Assembly: GCA_000499405.2 (NCBI GenBank)
Contig: HG738140.1
Coordinates: forward strand, 6,085,386-6,149,385
DNA length: 64,000 bases
Direction of reading: 5' to 3'
From: Onchocerca volvulus
Taxonomy: Eukaryota; Nematoda; Chromadorea; Rhabditida; Onchocercidae
Every line of letters starts with the position of its first letter. Within the stretch, counting starts at the first letter, position 1. A model generated the notes under the pieces. It was not told where the DNA came from, did no database searches, and saw nothing but the letters and a program-made list of their open reading frames with translations. The position numbers and the translations under genes were made by a program. Positions 1 through 11,800 of this stretch are shown piece after piece.

Positions 1-396
1 AAAATCGGCGTGCCAATTATCATGTTGCGAAATATCAACCAGCCAAAACTTTGTAACGACACGCGGCTTACAGTAAAAAAATTAATGAGCAACGTTATAG
101 AAGCATCAATCTTGACAGGACTTTTCAAAGGTGAAGATTTGCTTATTCCTCGCAAACCTATGATTCCACCGGAAATGCCATTTCAGTTTAAGAGATTGCA
201 ATTCCCAGTTCGATTGGCATTTGCATTCACCATCAACAAAGCCCAGGGTCAATCGTTAGAATTGGGCGGTTTAGATCTGGAGACCGATTGCTTTTAACAT
301 GGACAATTATATGTTACATGTTCTAGAGTCGGCAAACCAGACAGTCTCTATATCTACACAGACAGTGGAACAACAAAAAGTATTGTATACCCATAA
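1..396 (+). pseudogene. Helitron PIF1-like helicase, C-terminal remnant
   Basis: The frame is open from the window edge and reads as the last part of the PIF1-like helicase domain of a Helitron RepHel protein. Recognisable blocks are PIIMLRNINQPKLCNDTRL, FPVRLAFAFTINKAQGQSLE and, after a stop, HGQLYVTCSRVGKPDSLYIY. In the family the segment between the last two blocks is normally CFSHGQLYVACSR; here codon 295-297 is TAA where a serine codon is usual. The frame then continues to a natural-looking stop at 394-396. The element is therefore a single-lesion pseudogene in the visible part, and the N-terminal Rep domain is outside the window. Helitrons move by rolling-circle replication; this copy should not make a full helicase. 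Confidence 0.85.
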
Positions 397-681
397 GTAT
401 TGTAAAATTAATGCTTTTGAAATTGAGGAAATAAAAATATTTTTAAAAACATTTACCCATTGGAATGCAACGCGTATCAAAATTTGAAATCAATCGATGA
501 ATATTTAAAAACATGCGCGTATTCGCTGCAACTTTGTGTCAAAATTTCAAAGCAATAGGTTAAGGACTTTCCGGTATTTAAGATTTTGAATATAGATGAT
601 GTGCGTGTTTAGGAACTTACGGAGGTTTAAGATTTTGAACAAACAAGCATTGACATTTCTATTTATATAGATTAGCCGGAG

Positions 682-714
682 CCGGACACGCGGAGCGTGG
701 CCGGGTCCAGCTAG
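682..714 (+). repeat. Helitron 3'-terminal hairpin and CTAG
   Basis: Left arm CCGGACACGC (682-691), loop GGA, right arm GCGTGGCCGG (695-704). They pair except for one A/G position. Ten bases later the element stops at CTAG (711-714). This is the expected transposition terminator of a Helitron. Confidence 0.8.
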
Positions 715-2822
715 TGTATAATAATATCGTATAAACCCAGTAAAGCCTATTGCTTACCTAGCCGAGTTACAATATTCTTCAATCTAACAAATTAAAAACC
801 ACATTACAAACTTTTTTTTCTCCAACAAACTATGCTGTTGAATTCTTTCCTTTACAATCGCATTCTTGAAAAAAAAACAGCTCAGAAAACTGCGACTTGG
901 AACTGCATAATGTGTACTACAGGTTTGAAAAGATAAGAAATTATACAGTAATATATCCCTTAATTGGATTAAATAATTAAATAAGATGAGTGAAACTATC
1001 ATTTAAAATGATGACACTAAATGAAAGCTATAATACAATGAAACATATTTTTGTTGATCTAAAATTATGCTAAATATATTTCTAATTTTTGTCCCGTTTT
1101 TATACTATATTTTAATCATCATCCATGAAAGATACTGTTGAAATCATCGTTCATGATAAATACTGTTGAAAACATAAATAAGTTGATAAGAAATATCAAA
1201 AAACTGAAACTAGTAAGGTACCATTCAGTTGAGGGCTTAGGAAAATTCTGGAAATGATATTTTCTTACTGATCTTGGTAGTAACTGATAGAAGAAGGGAT
1301 TTTTGTAAGTGTTAAAAAGAACTGATAAATTTTGCTATTAACAAAACAAGGATAAAAATATAACATCGAGACGGTTACGAAAATTCATCTAGTATGATAA
1401 TACAATTACAAATAGAATATGAATATCACAAAAATAATAAAATAGCTCATTAAAAAGTTGTAAAAAAAAAAACTTTGCAATAAATTACGGTAAAATACAA
1501 TGAGTCGGAAGTCTTCCATGCAAAATATAAAAGTGTAAATTACTTTATTACATGATATTTCTAAATAAAATCATATTATAAAAATGTGATTTTAATAAAG
1601 TTCAATTTGGATCCAGGGAGATATGGACCGACCCTGGGACAACCATTTTCATGGCACCACTGGTTAAATTAATGAAAGAATGAAACTTCCGATTCTGTTT
1701 CAATCTTGCGGGGTTTCCGGTGTGTAAGAGGGGAATGGCGGGGATGGTAATCGCGAAAGAGATGCGAGAGTTGAGAAAGTTGGGAGCATCAGCTCCTCCC
1801 AACTTTTTTTAAATTATATACTCTACAGTTGTGGATGTGTCTTGTATGGAGCAGACAAAGAGTGAAAAATTAAATAATAAAAACCAAAACGTGTTACTCT
1901 GATAAAAAAGAAAACGAAAAGAAATCCAATAATATTGCGCCACATATTATATTGGTATATTAACTTAATTTTATGGTTTTATGGATATTAATCAGAAACT
2001 TTTCAGTTTTTTAGCGCATATCGAAGAAATCTTATGTCATAAAACGACGAATAATTAGTTCGTTTTGAAAAACTGCGATTAAATGTTAAAAAGAATGCAA
2101 ATGTGCTGAAATCAATTCTATCATGAGCTCTCAGGTTTCTATTCACTCTTACTTTACGTTTTTTTATGATGTGGCTTACCAATAGTTTTTTTAAGCAGTA
2201 TTTGCTAATTTGCTACTGTTTTTCATGCCTTTTACATATTTTTTAGGACGTGTTTTTAGCGTGACAGGATCGATATTTTTGTAATTTGACTTCTTTGCTC
2301 TTCACTAATTTTTTTCTCTGTATTACTATAAGCATCATTCCTCGATAAATTATCCAAAATATTGTTCACAGTATTTAAACTATTCCTCGACAGTACACTG
2401 ATTTTTCTTTAGACTTATAAACACTAATTTATGGATATTTGAGTTGATTTTGAACATATGTCTTTACTTGTTTACGAGTTCAAAGTCGTAATCTTGAAGA
2501 GAAACGTTATTACACTTTTAGAAATTTTTTTCCTCTCTCCAGGATACATCTGGTTAACTTTATTAAGAATCTCCTTCAATTTTTTCATCATTTATCTAAA
2601 CTTAATCAGAGTGAAATAACATAAAACAAAATTATTCGAGACATAATGAAAAAGCTCCTTCTACTTAGGCTTCAGTTCTCTCCTTTGCATTCAATGTAAA
2701 TACAGATGATGCATCATTAATAATATATGAGATAGTAGACTATACTCACAACCTCGATGGACGATTATAGCAGTAATAATAAATGCAGTATAGCTTGCTT
2801 GTTTAAGCTATTTATGATTTAA
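715..2822. other. Intergenic, AT-rich, with one GC-rich island
   Basis: No open frame with coding character is seen on either strand. The exception in composition is about 1608-1810, a GC-richer block with two hairpins that ends in a T run (see findings). The last 100 bases before 2823 should hold the promoter or trans-splice region of the zinc-knuckle gene. An out-of-frame ATG with an immediate stop precedes the chosen start. Confidence 0.5.
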
Positions 2823-5762
2823 ATGGATTTACAAGTAGTTATTTCCATATTTAAGGATTTATCAAAATTATTCAAGTCGTTAATCACAGTGACAGATTTG
2901 GAAGAAGTAAAACGAAGAGTTCGTCAGTTATGCAAAGAAGGACAACTGGAAAAATCACAGGCAGCAAAGCTAATAAGAAAATGGAGAAGTTTGCAATGGC
3001 AGGAAAAGCAAAAACAGAACAAGGTGAGATTATTTTGATCTTTTTGAATTGATTTTAAATAGTTCTCAACATTTCAGTTTGTAATTACGACATGGTAAGA
3101 TGAATTCGTATACAAATGATTTCCTTGATCTGTTTAATCTTTTCTTCATGAAGTATTGATGACTTTATGGACATCCCCATCATATAATTGCAATAAATTC
3201 AATATTTTCGAGCTCACTATCAATGTTGTTAATTATTTCATGATGTGAATGATATGATTTGAAATGTTAAGCATCATTCCACACTTTAGCACAGTATTCT
3301 TTGCATTTTTGATCTCTTCTTTATGTCATTTTCTTTTACAACATTTTTACGACAAAATAACATCAAACTGATGCTTGATATTCCATAGCCATTTTTGAAA
3401 TTAAGATCTGTAACTGGAAATGTGAAATGGAGAAGAAAGTTCTTTGGTATAAATAAAACAAAGAATGATAGATGTTTAGTTTTATGAAAAAAAAATTCAG
3501 GAAACACTGATCAACAATTTGTCAGCAAGATTAGATTCTACGGAAGAACAAACATTAGATGATATTAAGCAATTGATCAATGAATATGTGATGTCTGGTA
3601 AAATTACTTACAAAGATGGTGCATTTCTCATCAAAAGATGGAGAAAACGTGAAAGTCGTCGAATAAAGCGACAATCAGAGAAAGGAAGTAATTCGGTAAG
3701 TAACTTTTCTGGAGATATTTGGATTTCGTAGCTTGACTTTTGAAAATTCTTACATCAATTATTCATCGTTTTCAGTGCTGCTTTTTTTGCCGGCAGACAG
3801 GTCACAAGTTTTCGGAATGTCCGGAAAAAGATGGCGAAATGATGGGATCCGGAATCTGCTTCAGGTGTGGTTCTACAGAGCATACATCATCGCGCTGTCA
3901 TCGTAAAAACGTTCGTGGTACGTTCCTTACATTTATTCTGATTCTTGGACATTATTTTTCTATTGTATTTGAACTTCTTAATATTGAAATGAGATTTCTA
4001 CATATGATTTTTTTTGTATACTCTGGATTCATCTATTCTTTTTATTTAAACGTCACATTTATTTAAATATGTTGCTTGAAAGTTAACAAACATTTTTATA
4101 CTGCTTCAAGGTTTTCCATATGCTACGTGTTTTGTATGCAAGCAACAAGGGCATCTCTCCAGAGACTGTGACAAAAATGCAAATGGAATATATCCAGATG
4201 GTGAATACTTTTTTTAGCATTGTTTTCATGGTTGGGCATATGATTCCTTTTGCTGTATGTCATGTACGATACTTAATCGGCAAAATGCAAAACGTCATGT
4301 CAGTTGAATTGAAAAGTCGATTTTGGACTCTATTGTATGAAGTTGTGGCAAAATAATAATTAGAGAAGCATTACGCCTTTAAATCAATTCAGCATGGAAA
4401 TGTCAGGACTAGAAAATTCCCATTAAATTCTATTTAAAAATTAAAAAAAAAAAAAAACTGCTTTACGCACTTGAAGTGGTGTCTTTTTTGGCATATTTTC
4501 GAAGAAGGTAATATCTTTTACCGAATAAAGGCAAATATTTTGATCAAAAATTTTCATTTTCGAATCGTGTTTATGTGAGCATTCATTATCTTATTTCAGG
4601 AGGCTCATGTAATCTGTGTGGTTCTCAGAAGCATTTAAGGAGAGACTGTCCGCTCAAGAAAGGTGCTGATGATAATAATCAAAGAGGTTTGTTATTCGTA
4701 AACAGAATTATTTAGAATTATATGAATATAAAATAATCTGTTAATTTCATTCAGTATGGCTAGTTTTGCAGAAGAATTTAAATGAGGAACAAGAATAGTT
4801 GTCATGAAAGAAAATTTTCGAAGGTTTTTTGTGAGACTGGAAATTGGGAAGAGTTGGATTTGTTGTGTGGCGAAGTTTTTGGTTTGACAGACTTTATTGG
4901 CCGCAACTAGGTACAAAACAATTGATGAATATCAATAATACATCGATAATTGAGTAGAGATATTATCTGAATATTGAGACAGAAAATTTGGAAGCACTCG
5001 TAAGAATAAAGCAAAATAGTGAAAAAGAATGGATGAATGGGTGATAAAATTAATTGAATGAGTGTGGAAGACGAATGAATGAATGGTTTACTAGACAACA
5101 GTCCTTTTTATAGTGAGATTATTCACAATTGATAACATTTATGAATGATCAAGAATTAAATGGGAAAATATTTACGGTTTTATTGAAATTTAGTACCGTA
5201 TTATATAATGATAAGGTAAATATTGCAACTAATAAGTGTATATTTGCATTGTTTTAACAATTCATATGATAAGATGATTGACAGTAAAAAGAATTTGGAA
5301 ATAAATATTATTTTAGACCTTTCATGTAATTATAAATTTGGCAGATAAGGAAATGATTTGTTATTGAAACTAGACACATGACCATAAGAATTGACAGATT
5401 GTAATTAATGAATTGAACAATTATAGCTCACATGTTAAAATTGAGGCATTTAGTAATACAAAAGTACCATGATTATTTAAAAATATTTTTATGTTGAAAA
5501 TCTTTCGGTTATTCCAACAGTAGTCAGATTACTTTTTTAGGCAGTTAAATTTAAGTTACATTGAAAATATGAGTTATGATTATCTTTTCAATATTTCTAA
5601 AATCTTTCTTTTATGCTGCTCTAATCTTATTTTAAAGAATCACTAGTTGCCGCTAGAAATGATGCTACTGGTGGTGATGATGATGTTCTCAATATCGAAG
5701 GCAATACTGAGAGCAGCAGGGCCAAGAAAAAGAAGTTAGAAAGAAAAGTCGTTTGCATATAA
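2823..5762 (+). CDS. ZCCHC9-like four-zinc-knuckle protein
   Basis: Six exons keep frame: 2823-3023, 3501-3695, 3776-3917, 4111-4200, 4600-4686 and 5638-5762, giving 279 residues. The N-terminal half is basic and helical. Residues 134-226 hold four CCHC knuckles: C134/C137/H142/C147, C160/C163/H168/C173, C186/C189/H194/C199 and C213/C216/H221/C226. Linker words such as GSGICFRCGSTEH, FPYATCFVCKQQGHLSRDC and CNLCGS match vertebrate ZCCHC9 very closely in order and spacing. The family is nucleolar and RNA-binding; the lysine-rich tail (RAKKKKLERK) fits nuclear targeting. Exons 4 and 6 use AAG rather than CAG acceptors. The start is the first ATG giving a continuous phase-0 exon; an earlier or trans-spliced start is not excluded. 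Confidence 0.85.
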
Positions 5763-5881
5763 AATGTTTCTGACTTGGTCGTACAATCAGCGATGACAAA
5801 GCTCAATACTTGTGAAGAAGTAATGCCAGTGGATTTATTGAAATTCTTGGAAGTTTACCTGCATTTTTGTTGCAGAATTGA

Positions 5882-5887
5882 AATAAA
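5882..5887 (+). terminator. Polyadenylation signal AATAAA (ZCCHC9-like)
   Basis: An AATAAA hexamer lies about 120 bases after the TAA of the zinc-knuckle gene, a normal distance for a nematode 3' UTR. Confidence 0.5.
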
Positions 5888-8800
5888 GACAGTTCAATTT
5901 ATTGTGTTTCTTGCATTATCTCATGAAGTCTTTTCAAAGTAGAAAAGTAACTGGATTTTAATTTACAGTATTTGCTAGTCCAAGTAGAATATATAGAGAT
6001 GATCTAGACGAATTTATTTAATAATTGTTGTCGTGAATCTTTTTCGGAATAGCATTATTTCCGAAATCTAAAGATTTTTATTCGAGATACCATAGATCAG
6101 CATTTAAAATGCCGGTTTGTCTGCCTAGTAAATTTCTTAAACATTTATGATTGTGGGAACTCTTTAGCTAATTCGGAAATATGGAATGTACGTATTTAGA
6201 TTTTCTCATATCTGGATTTGTATTGCTAACTAATGTACTAAGCTTTAATGAACCAATATGTTTTGTTTTCAAGATGTTTTTAATTCGACAAGTGTATGGA
6301 TGGAATTTTGATCATCTTTACGAATATTTGAACGATTTTTATTGACATTTAATGATTTGTTGATAATGATCAATAGAGCGAAATGCGTTGTAATAGACTG
6401 CCGTTAGGCAGTACATCATTTGATGAGACAAACTTTTCTGAAGGATCTATGGGTTATTGCCATCAACCCACAAAACTTGGTTGTATATGTCGATGATTGC
6501 CGTGCACTTTTTCCTTTTTCAGACTTGATTACTTAATTTGATGGGTATTCGTTATTATCCCTATACCTCTTTTTTTTTTTTTTTTAATTTCTTGCAATTT
6601 CATAATTCCATTATGTCGATACATTTTGGATGAAATTATTTAAATTCATCTCGATTACTATGACCGCTCATATTTTCCTTTGTGAATGCTACTATTTTGC
6701 TCAGATGAATTCGGATTTTAAGAAATTTGAGAACTATTTGATATTTCAATTTCCTTATTTTTCTTTCAGAAGAAAATCCAAAAAAAAAACTGCCAAAATA
6801 TTATTTTCTTTTTGACAATTCAAATTAATTAAAAAAATTGCTAGTATAATTGGTTTAAATTTCTTATAAATGATGAAATAATTAGGTTTGGGATTTCATA
6901 TATATTGGACATTATTGCATATATTATGTTTGGTTAATTATTCATACTTTGACAAATTTTTCTCAAGAATTTAAGTGAAAAATTTTAAAGACTTGTTTCA
7001 TACATTTTGAGTAAAAGAAGAAACAAAAAACAAAGAGAAAATGATTTAAATGAATGCCATTTTTACGTTTTCCATTTGTAAAAAAAAAATTTTTTTTTTT
7101 ACATTGACTACTTTTTTTTCTTTTTTTTCCTTTTGCTTTTTCAATGAAGCGAGAAATTTTCATTACTGTCAATCGGTTTTTCGCAAAATGAAATGACCTT
7201 GTCATTAGTTGATTGCTTGTTACTATCAAACGACTCCAACTATGCACATAAAATTTGATTTGATTTGATTTGTATTTAGTGAAAGTGCGCTGACCGTTTT
7301 GAATCTCTTAAAAATTTATATGATTTCATGAATTCATATACTATTCATCTATTATTCAAAAATTTTGTTGAAAATCCCATTTTTTTTTCTTGATTTCTAG
7401 CATAAATAATTAATTAAATTATTAAGGATTATTTGTCCATTGTTATTTCTTATTTACTTAAAATTAAATTTTTTATCAAAAATATTACTATCATCAATCA
7501 TTGTTTTGATAGACGATGATATAGTTCAAGAAATAATATAGCCTTATTCGTATTTTGACATTCACCTTTGATATATTCATTGTGATATATATTTTAAAGC
7601 AATCGATTTTTTTTTTTTAAAGTGCCATTCAATAGAATAACTTTAAAATCAATCAATTGCTGGTTAAAAATTTTTCTGTGGGTTAAAAAAATTTGTTTAA
7701 TCAGACATATCTGAATTTAGTGGAATCATTACCATTGTACTGACTACTAATCAAAGTATTTTCTGATTTTATATATTTTTTGGATGATTGCTTGTTTTCA
7801 AATTATTTCAATTTTGCTTAATAAATTAAAATCAAATAAATATACATTACTGTTCCCTTTCAAGCTTTATGGACATAATTTTTGTTCATGAAATTAAAAA
7901 AAAAAAAAAAGGTCAAAATACTGCATTTATTTGATCAGCTTCTGTTTAAATATTCTCAAATTTCTCATCCTTATTGATTGTTATAAACTTATTTGAAAGA
8001 ATTTTTACTATTTTCTATCCATCATTTTATTGTCATGGATTCAATCAATTAATTAGCAATAACAATGTGGATATAGTAATTAATAACAGTTATTTTCGAA
8101 TCATTTCAAGTCTTTTTAGTAAATAAAAATTAAACAGATATATATATATATGTATATACATTGTCATTTCCTTCCAGATTTTTACAAGATGGAAAATTTA
8201 AGAATGTTGAATTTAATTTCTCTATTAAATTTCTCAGGGTCCATGACCTTGAGTATATTAATATTTTGATCTTTAAGATATTAAATTACGGTAAAATGAG
8301 AATGTTCTATTCTCATGTTACTGTAGTCGTTGTTAATCCAAATTTATCCAATTTCTCGCAGTGTAAAAGGAATACTTTCAATTTAAAATTTATCCCATTT
8401 CTCTCAATTTAAGAACTATTTTTCAATTTCTGAAAAGTTCTAAAAATAAATCCATCTTTCGAATTACGTTTTGAAATTTTGGGCTGAACGATTGTGGCAG
8501 AGAGAATATTGACATTTTTCTCAGTAATGTTGATCATCACTATATTGCTATTTTAAATAAATATACCGGAGAAGAGACGATTACCAATCATACATATAAA
8601 TGTATAGTTGCAATTGCGGACATTTCTAACGACCAGTTTTGATTTTTATTGTCATTTCTAACTGCCAATACATCTGTCATACATTCTACGAGTTAATCAA
8701 AATGTTATAATGTTTATTTTAAGGTGAAATAGGAATCTTTCCTGTTATCAAAATTATCAATTATCACAAAAACATTGTTCCGCTTATTTTTCAAATGAAT

Positions 8801-11800
8801 AATAATTTAGCAAAAAGATGAAATGAAGAAGTTTAAATTTTCCATAATTATCAATCATCTTTCATTGGAATCTTTTCCATTATCGTAATTATCACGAAAG
8901 TATTAGTTCAATTTAACTTTTCAACCAAATAATCTAATAAGTTTAGCAATAAGTTGAATTAAATTAAAATTTTTGCATAATTATCAATCATCTATTAATT
9001 ACCAATCATCTATCATCTCTTTGGTCCTTTTTTTTTTATTTGACTTTCCTTTTTCTTTTTTTTTTTAAAGACATTTGTAAAATCACAAATCAATAGATTT
9101 GACAAACATTTTTTGAGTACATTTCGTTTATATACTAAAAAAAAGAGTTTCATATGCCAAAAAATAGTCCACTTCTATTGAGCGACGATTAGTTTTGTTA
9201 AGAAAAAAAAAAAAAATTGAAATGAGTTGTTCAAAAAATAAGAAAATAAATGAAACCATAAAATTTCAATATATATTGCTGACCTCAAAAATTTTTATGA
9301 TCAGATTATATAAGTTGATGAATTAAAACGGAATTTTATTTTGATAATTTTGTTAATTTCTCTGGAATAATTCAAAGAATAGAGTTTGCTAATATATGAA
9401 TTATTTCATAGTGTAAATTTTTTCTTTTTTGTTTTAATATTTGTTTCTTTTGCAACTAAATTGCAATAAAACTTGTTGATAATGTTGAGAAGTTTATTTA
9501 AATGATCAAAGTTTTATGGCATGTAAATTCCTTGCAGGAATAATTTAATTTAAATTTGAGATTTAATAAAAGATAAAATTGTAATGCATAAGCAATTAGT
9601 TCTTTCATTTTAATCTTCAATTTTTTTGACAAAAGAAGGAGAAAAGCAATATCGTCAAATTTTTTTTACAGTACAACTTTATTTCATATTTATATTCAGC
9701 CAATAGCAAATTTGCAAGAATTTAAAGAGAATTTGTGAAAAATAAATGAATAATATTTAGTGTAACGTTAACGTGGAATTAACGTGAAATTTAACGTAAG
9801 GTTTATTTAGTATCGATCAACTTGTTCATCCACCAATTCATTGCCAAATCTGTCCAAAGGATAATCAAATATCGATCTTTTCCAGACAGCTGCTTTAAAA
9901 TTGTTTTTATTTCTAACTTATATTGAAAGCTGAGAGAAAAATAAAGAAAAAAGTACTTCCAGGTGTGTACAATTTTTCAGAGAATTTTAAAACAAGCTAA
10001 TACTTTAGAGTTCAATAATTACTTTTAACCGCTATTTCCAACTTAAACAAGTTTTTTTTTTTCGCCATACTTCAGACATGTAAAGCTTAGATAATGAATC
10101 AGATACTTGAGAAGAACGTTTGAAAAATATGAAAAATAGAACTTTTTCGTTTCAAAGATCTAAACCATTCTCTTAAATTGTGCTTTGAGAGTAGAAAATC
10201 TGACAATCTTTGCTCGTGTCGATGTGAAATTAAGATAATTAATTGTTTTCACTAAGCAGTTTAGTAAAAAACATTCTTTCAAGTTCCTAATTCTATTGTA
10301 ACTTTATTAATTTGTTCCCCTAATAATTAAAAACTTATTAAAATTTGTTTATTCCTGTAATAATTAAAAATTTCTCCTACAAATAATGCCATAGTTTATT
10401 ACAATTTTAATCCCAACCGATTCAAGGTCATACTTCTCTATGTATTTGTAGAAAATTCTATTGCATTTTTGTAATTATCATCTCATAATCAATTTTATTA
10501 GCTATAACTCATATTAATTATTCAGTTTTGAAATTTCAACATAGAAATATTATTCATTTAATTTAGTATTTTAAAATAGAAATATTGATTATTTAGGTTA
10601 TTGTTTTAATATAGAAATTTCATAAAGCTGATCAATAATAATTATTGCTTACATTCATTTGAATTAAATTTTTTCTTTTTATTCATTTTATGGTTATTTT
10701 TATCTGATAAAAATCTACAAGAATAAGGACGAAAAAATTTTTTGAAATCTGAAATTTCTTTTTTTTTTTTTTTGGCAAAAATTTTGAATGTTTATCTCAT
10801 AAGCAACAAGAAGAAATGTGCTATCAATTTCTTTCCTTCATCAATCGTTCATTTTCATTCATACTTATCTCCTTTAAGAAATATTTTCTTTTTAGCATCT
10901 GAATTTTACAAATTATAGCATTCGAATATTAAACTTCAGCTAATAAGACTTAAGAATTAAATTAATGCTAGCAAACTATTAGTTTGCTGAGAAATAATAT
11001 TTTATAAAAGTTTACTTAGGAGATATCCCGTTTTTGCTCTTCTTCGAAAGAATTTTACAATGATTTATAGGTGTTAGGTAAAATGAGTGAACATTCAAAC
11101 AAACACCAAATTTGTTTAAAAAAAGAAGAAAAACTCGTTTGTAGTTGTTCTTCTTAGTAGGTGCTACATATCATGTAATTTATTTCATTACCATTTTTAT
11201 GAAAAAATTTCCAATATTTCATTTTTATTTTCTATCATTCATTAAATTTCTATCAATTATTCAAAAAAAAAATTTTTTTTATTTAAACATTTTTTAATTA
11301 TTTAATGGATAAGATTTATGCATGAAACAAATAAGAAATTGTAAAAGAAAGTTTATCATCTGATATTAATAAATTTGTTGAATAAATTCATGGAAAATTA
11401 ATTACTGTAAATGATTATCATATCATATTTAACTTATAAAGCAACATTATTTATAAACTAATTTTCATTTTGCTACATAAAGTAATGCTTAAAATGAAAA
11501 ATTTGACAAACAAAAGATTGCAATAAATTTTCATTGATTGTTTTAAGTTCGATTTTTTTTGCAAAGTTGCACCTTTTGTGCATATTATGGATATCAAAAA
11601 AGTGCAATTTTATTTCATTTCCTTTCAAATAGTGCATAGAATATTCGTTGAAGCGAATGATGGCATTTCTTTAAAAATTTATAATCGAATGGTTTCCATT
11701 TATATAATACTAACAATGAAATATTTTTTAAAATATCAAAAAAAAAAAAAAAGAAGAAAAAACTCGTTCCATAATGTTACACTCGTTTTATCATGCTCAC

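Larger units (their letters stand above)
1..714 (+). mobile_element. Helitron 3' portion with terminal hairpin and CTAG end
   Basis: Downstream of the helicase remnant, about 320 bases of AT-rich tail end in the structure that defines Helitron 3' termini. There is a GC-rich hairpin with 10-base arms at 682-691 and 695-704, a GGA loop and one mismatch, then CTAG at 711-714 followed by T. Helitrons insert between A and T and end in CTRR, so the 3' boundary is placed at 714. The tail contains AATGCAACG and TCAAAATTT words (about 466-565) that recur near 46.5 kb. The 5' end is outside the window. Confidence 0.8.
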
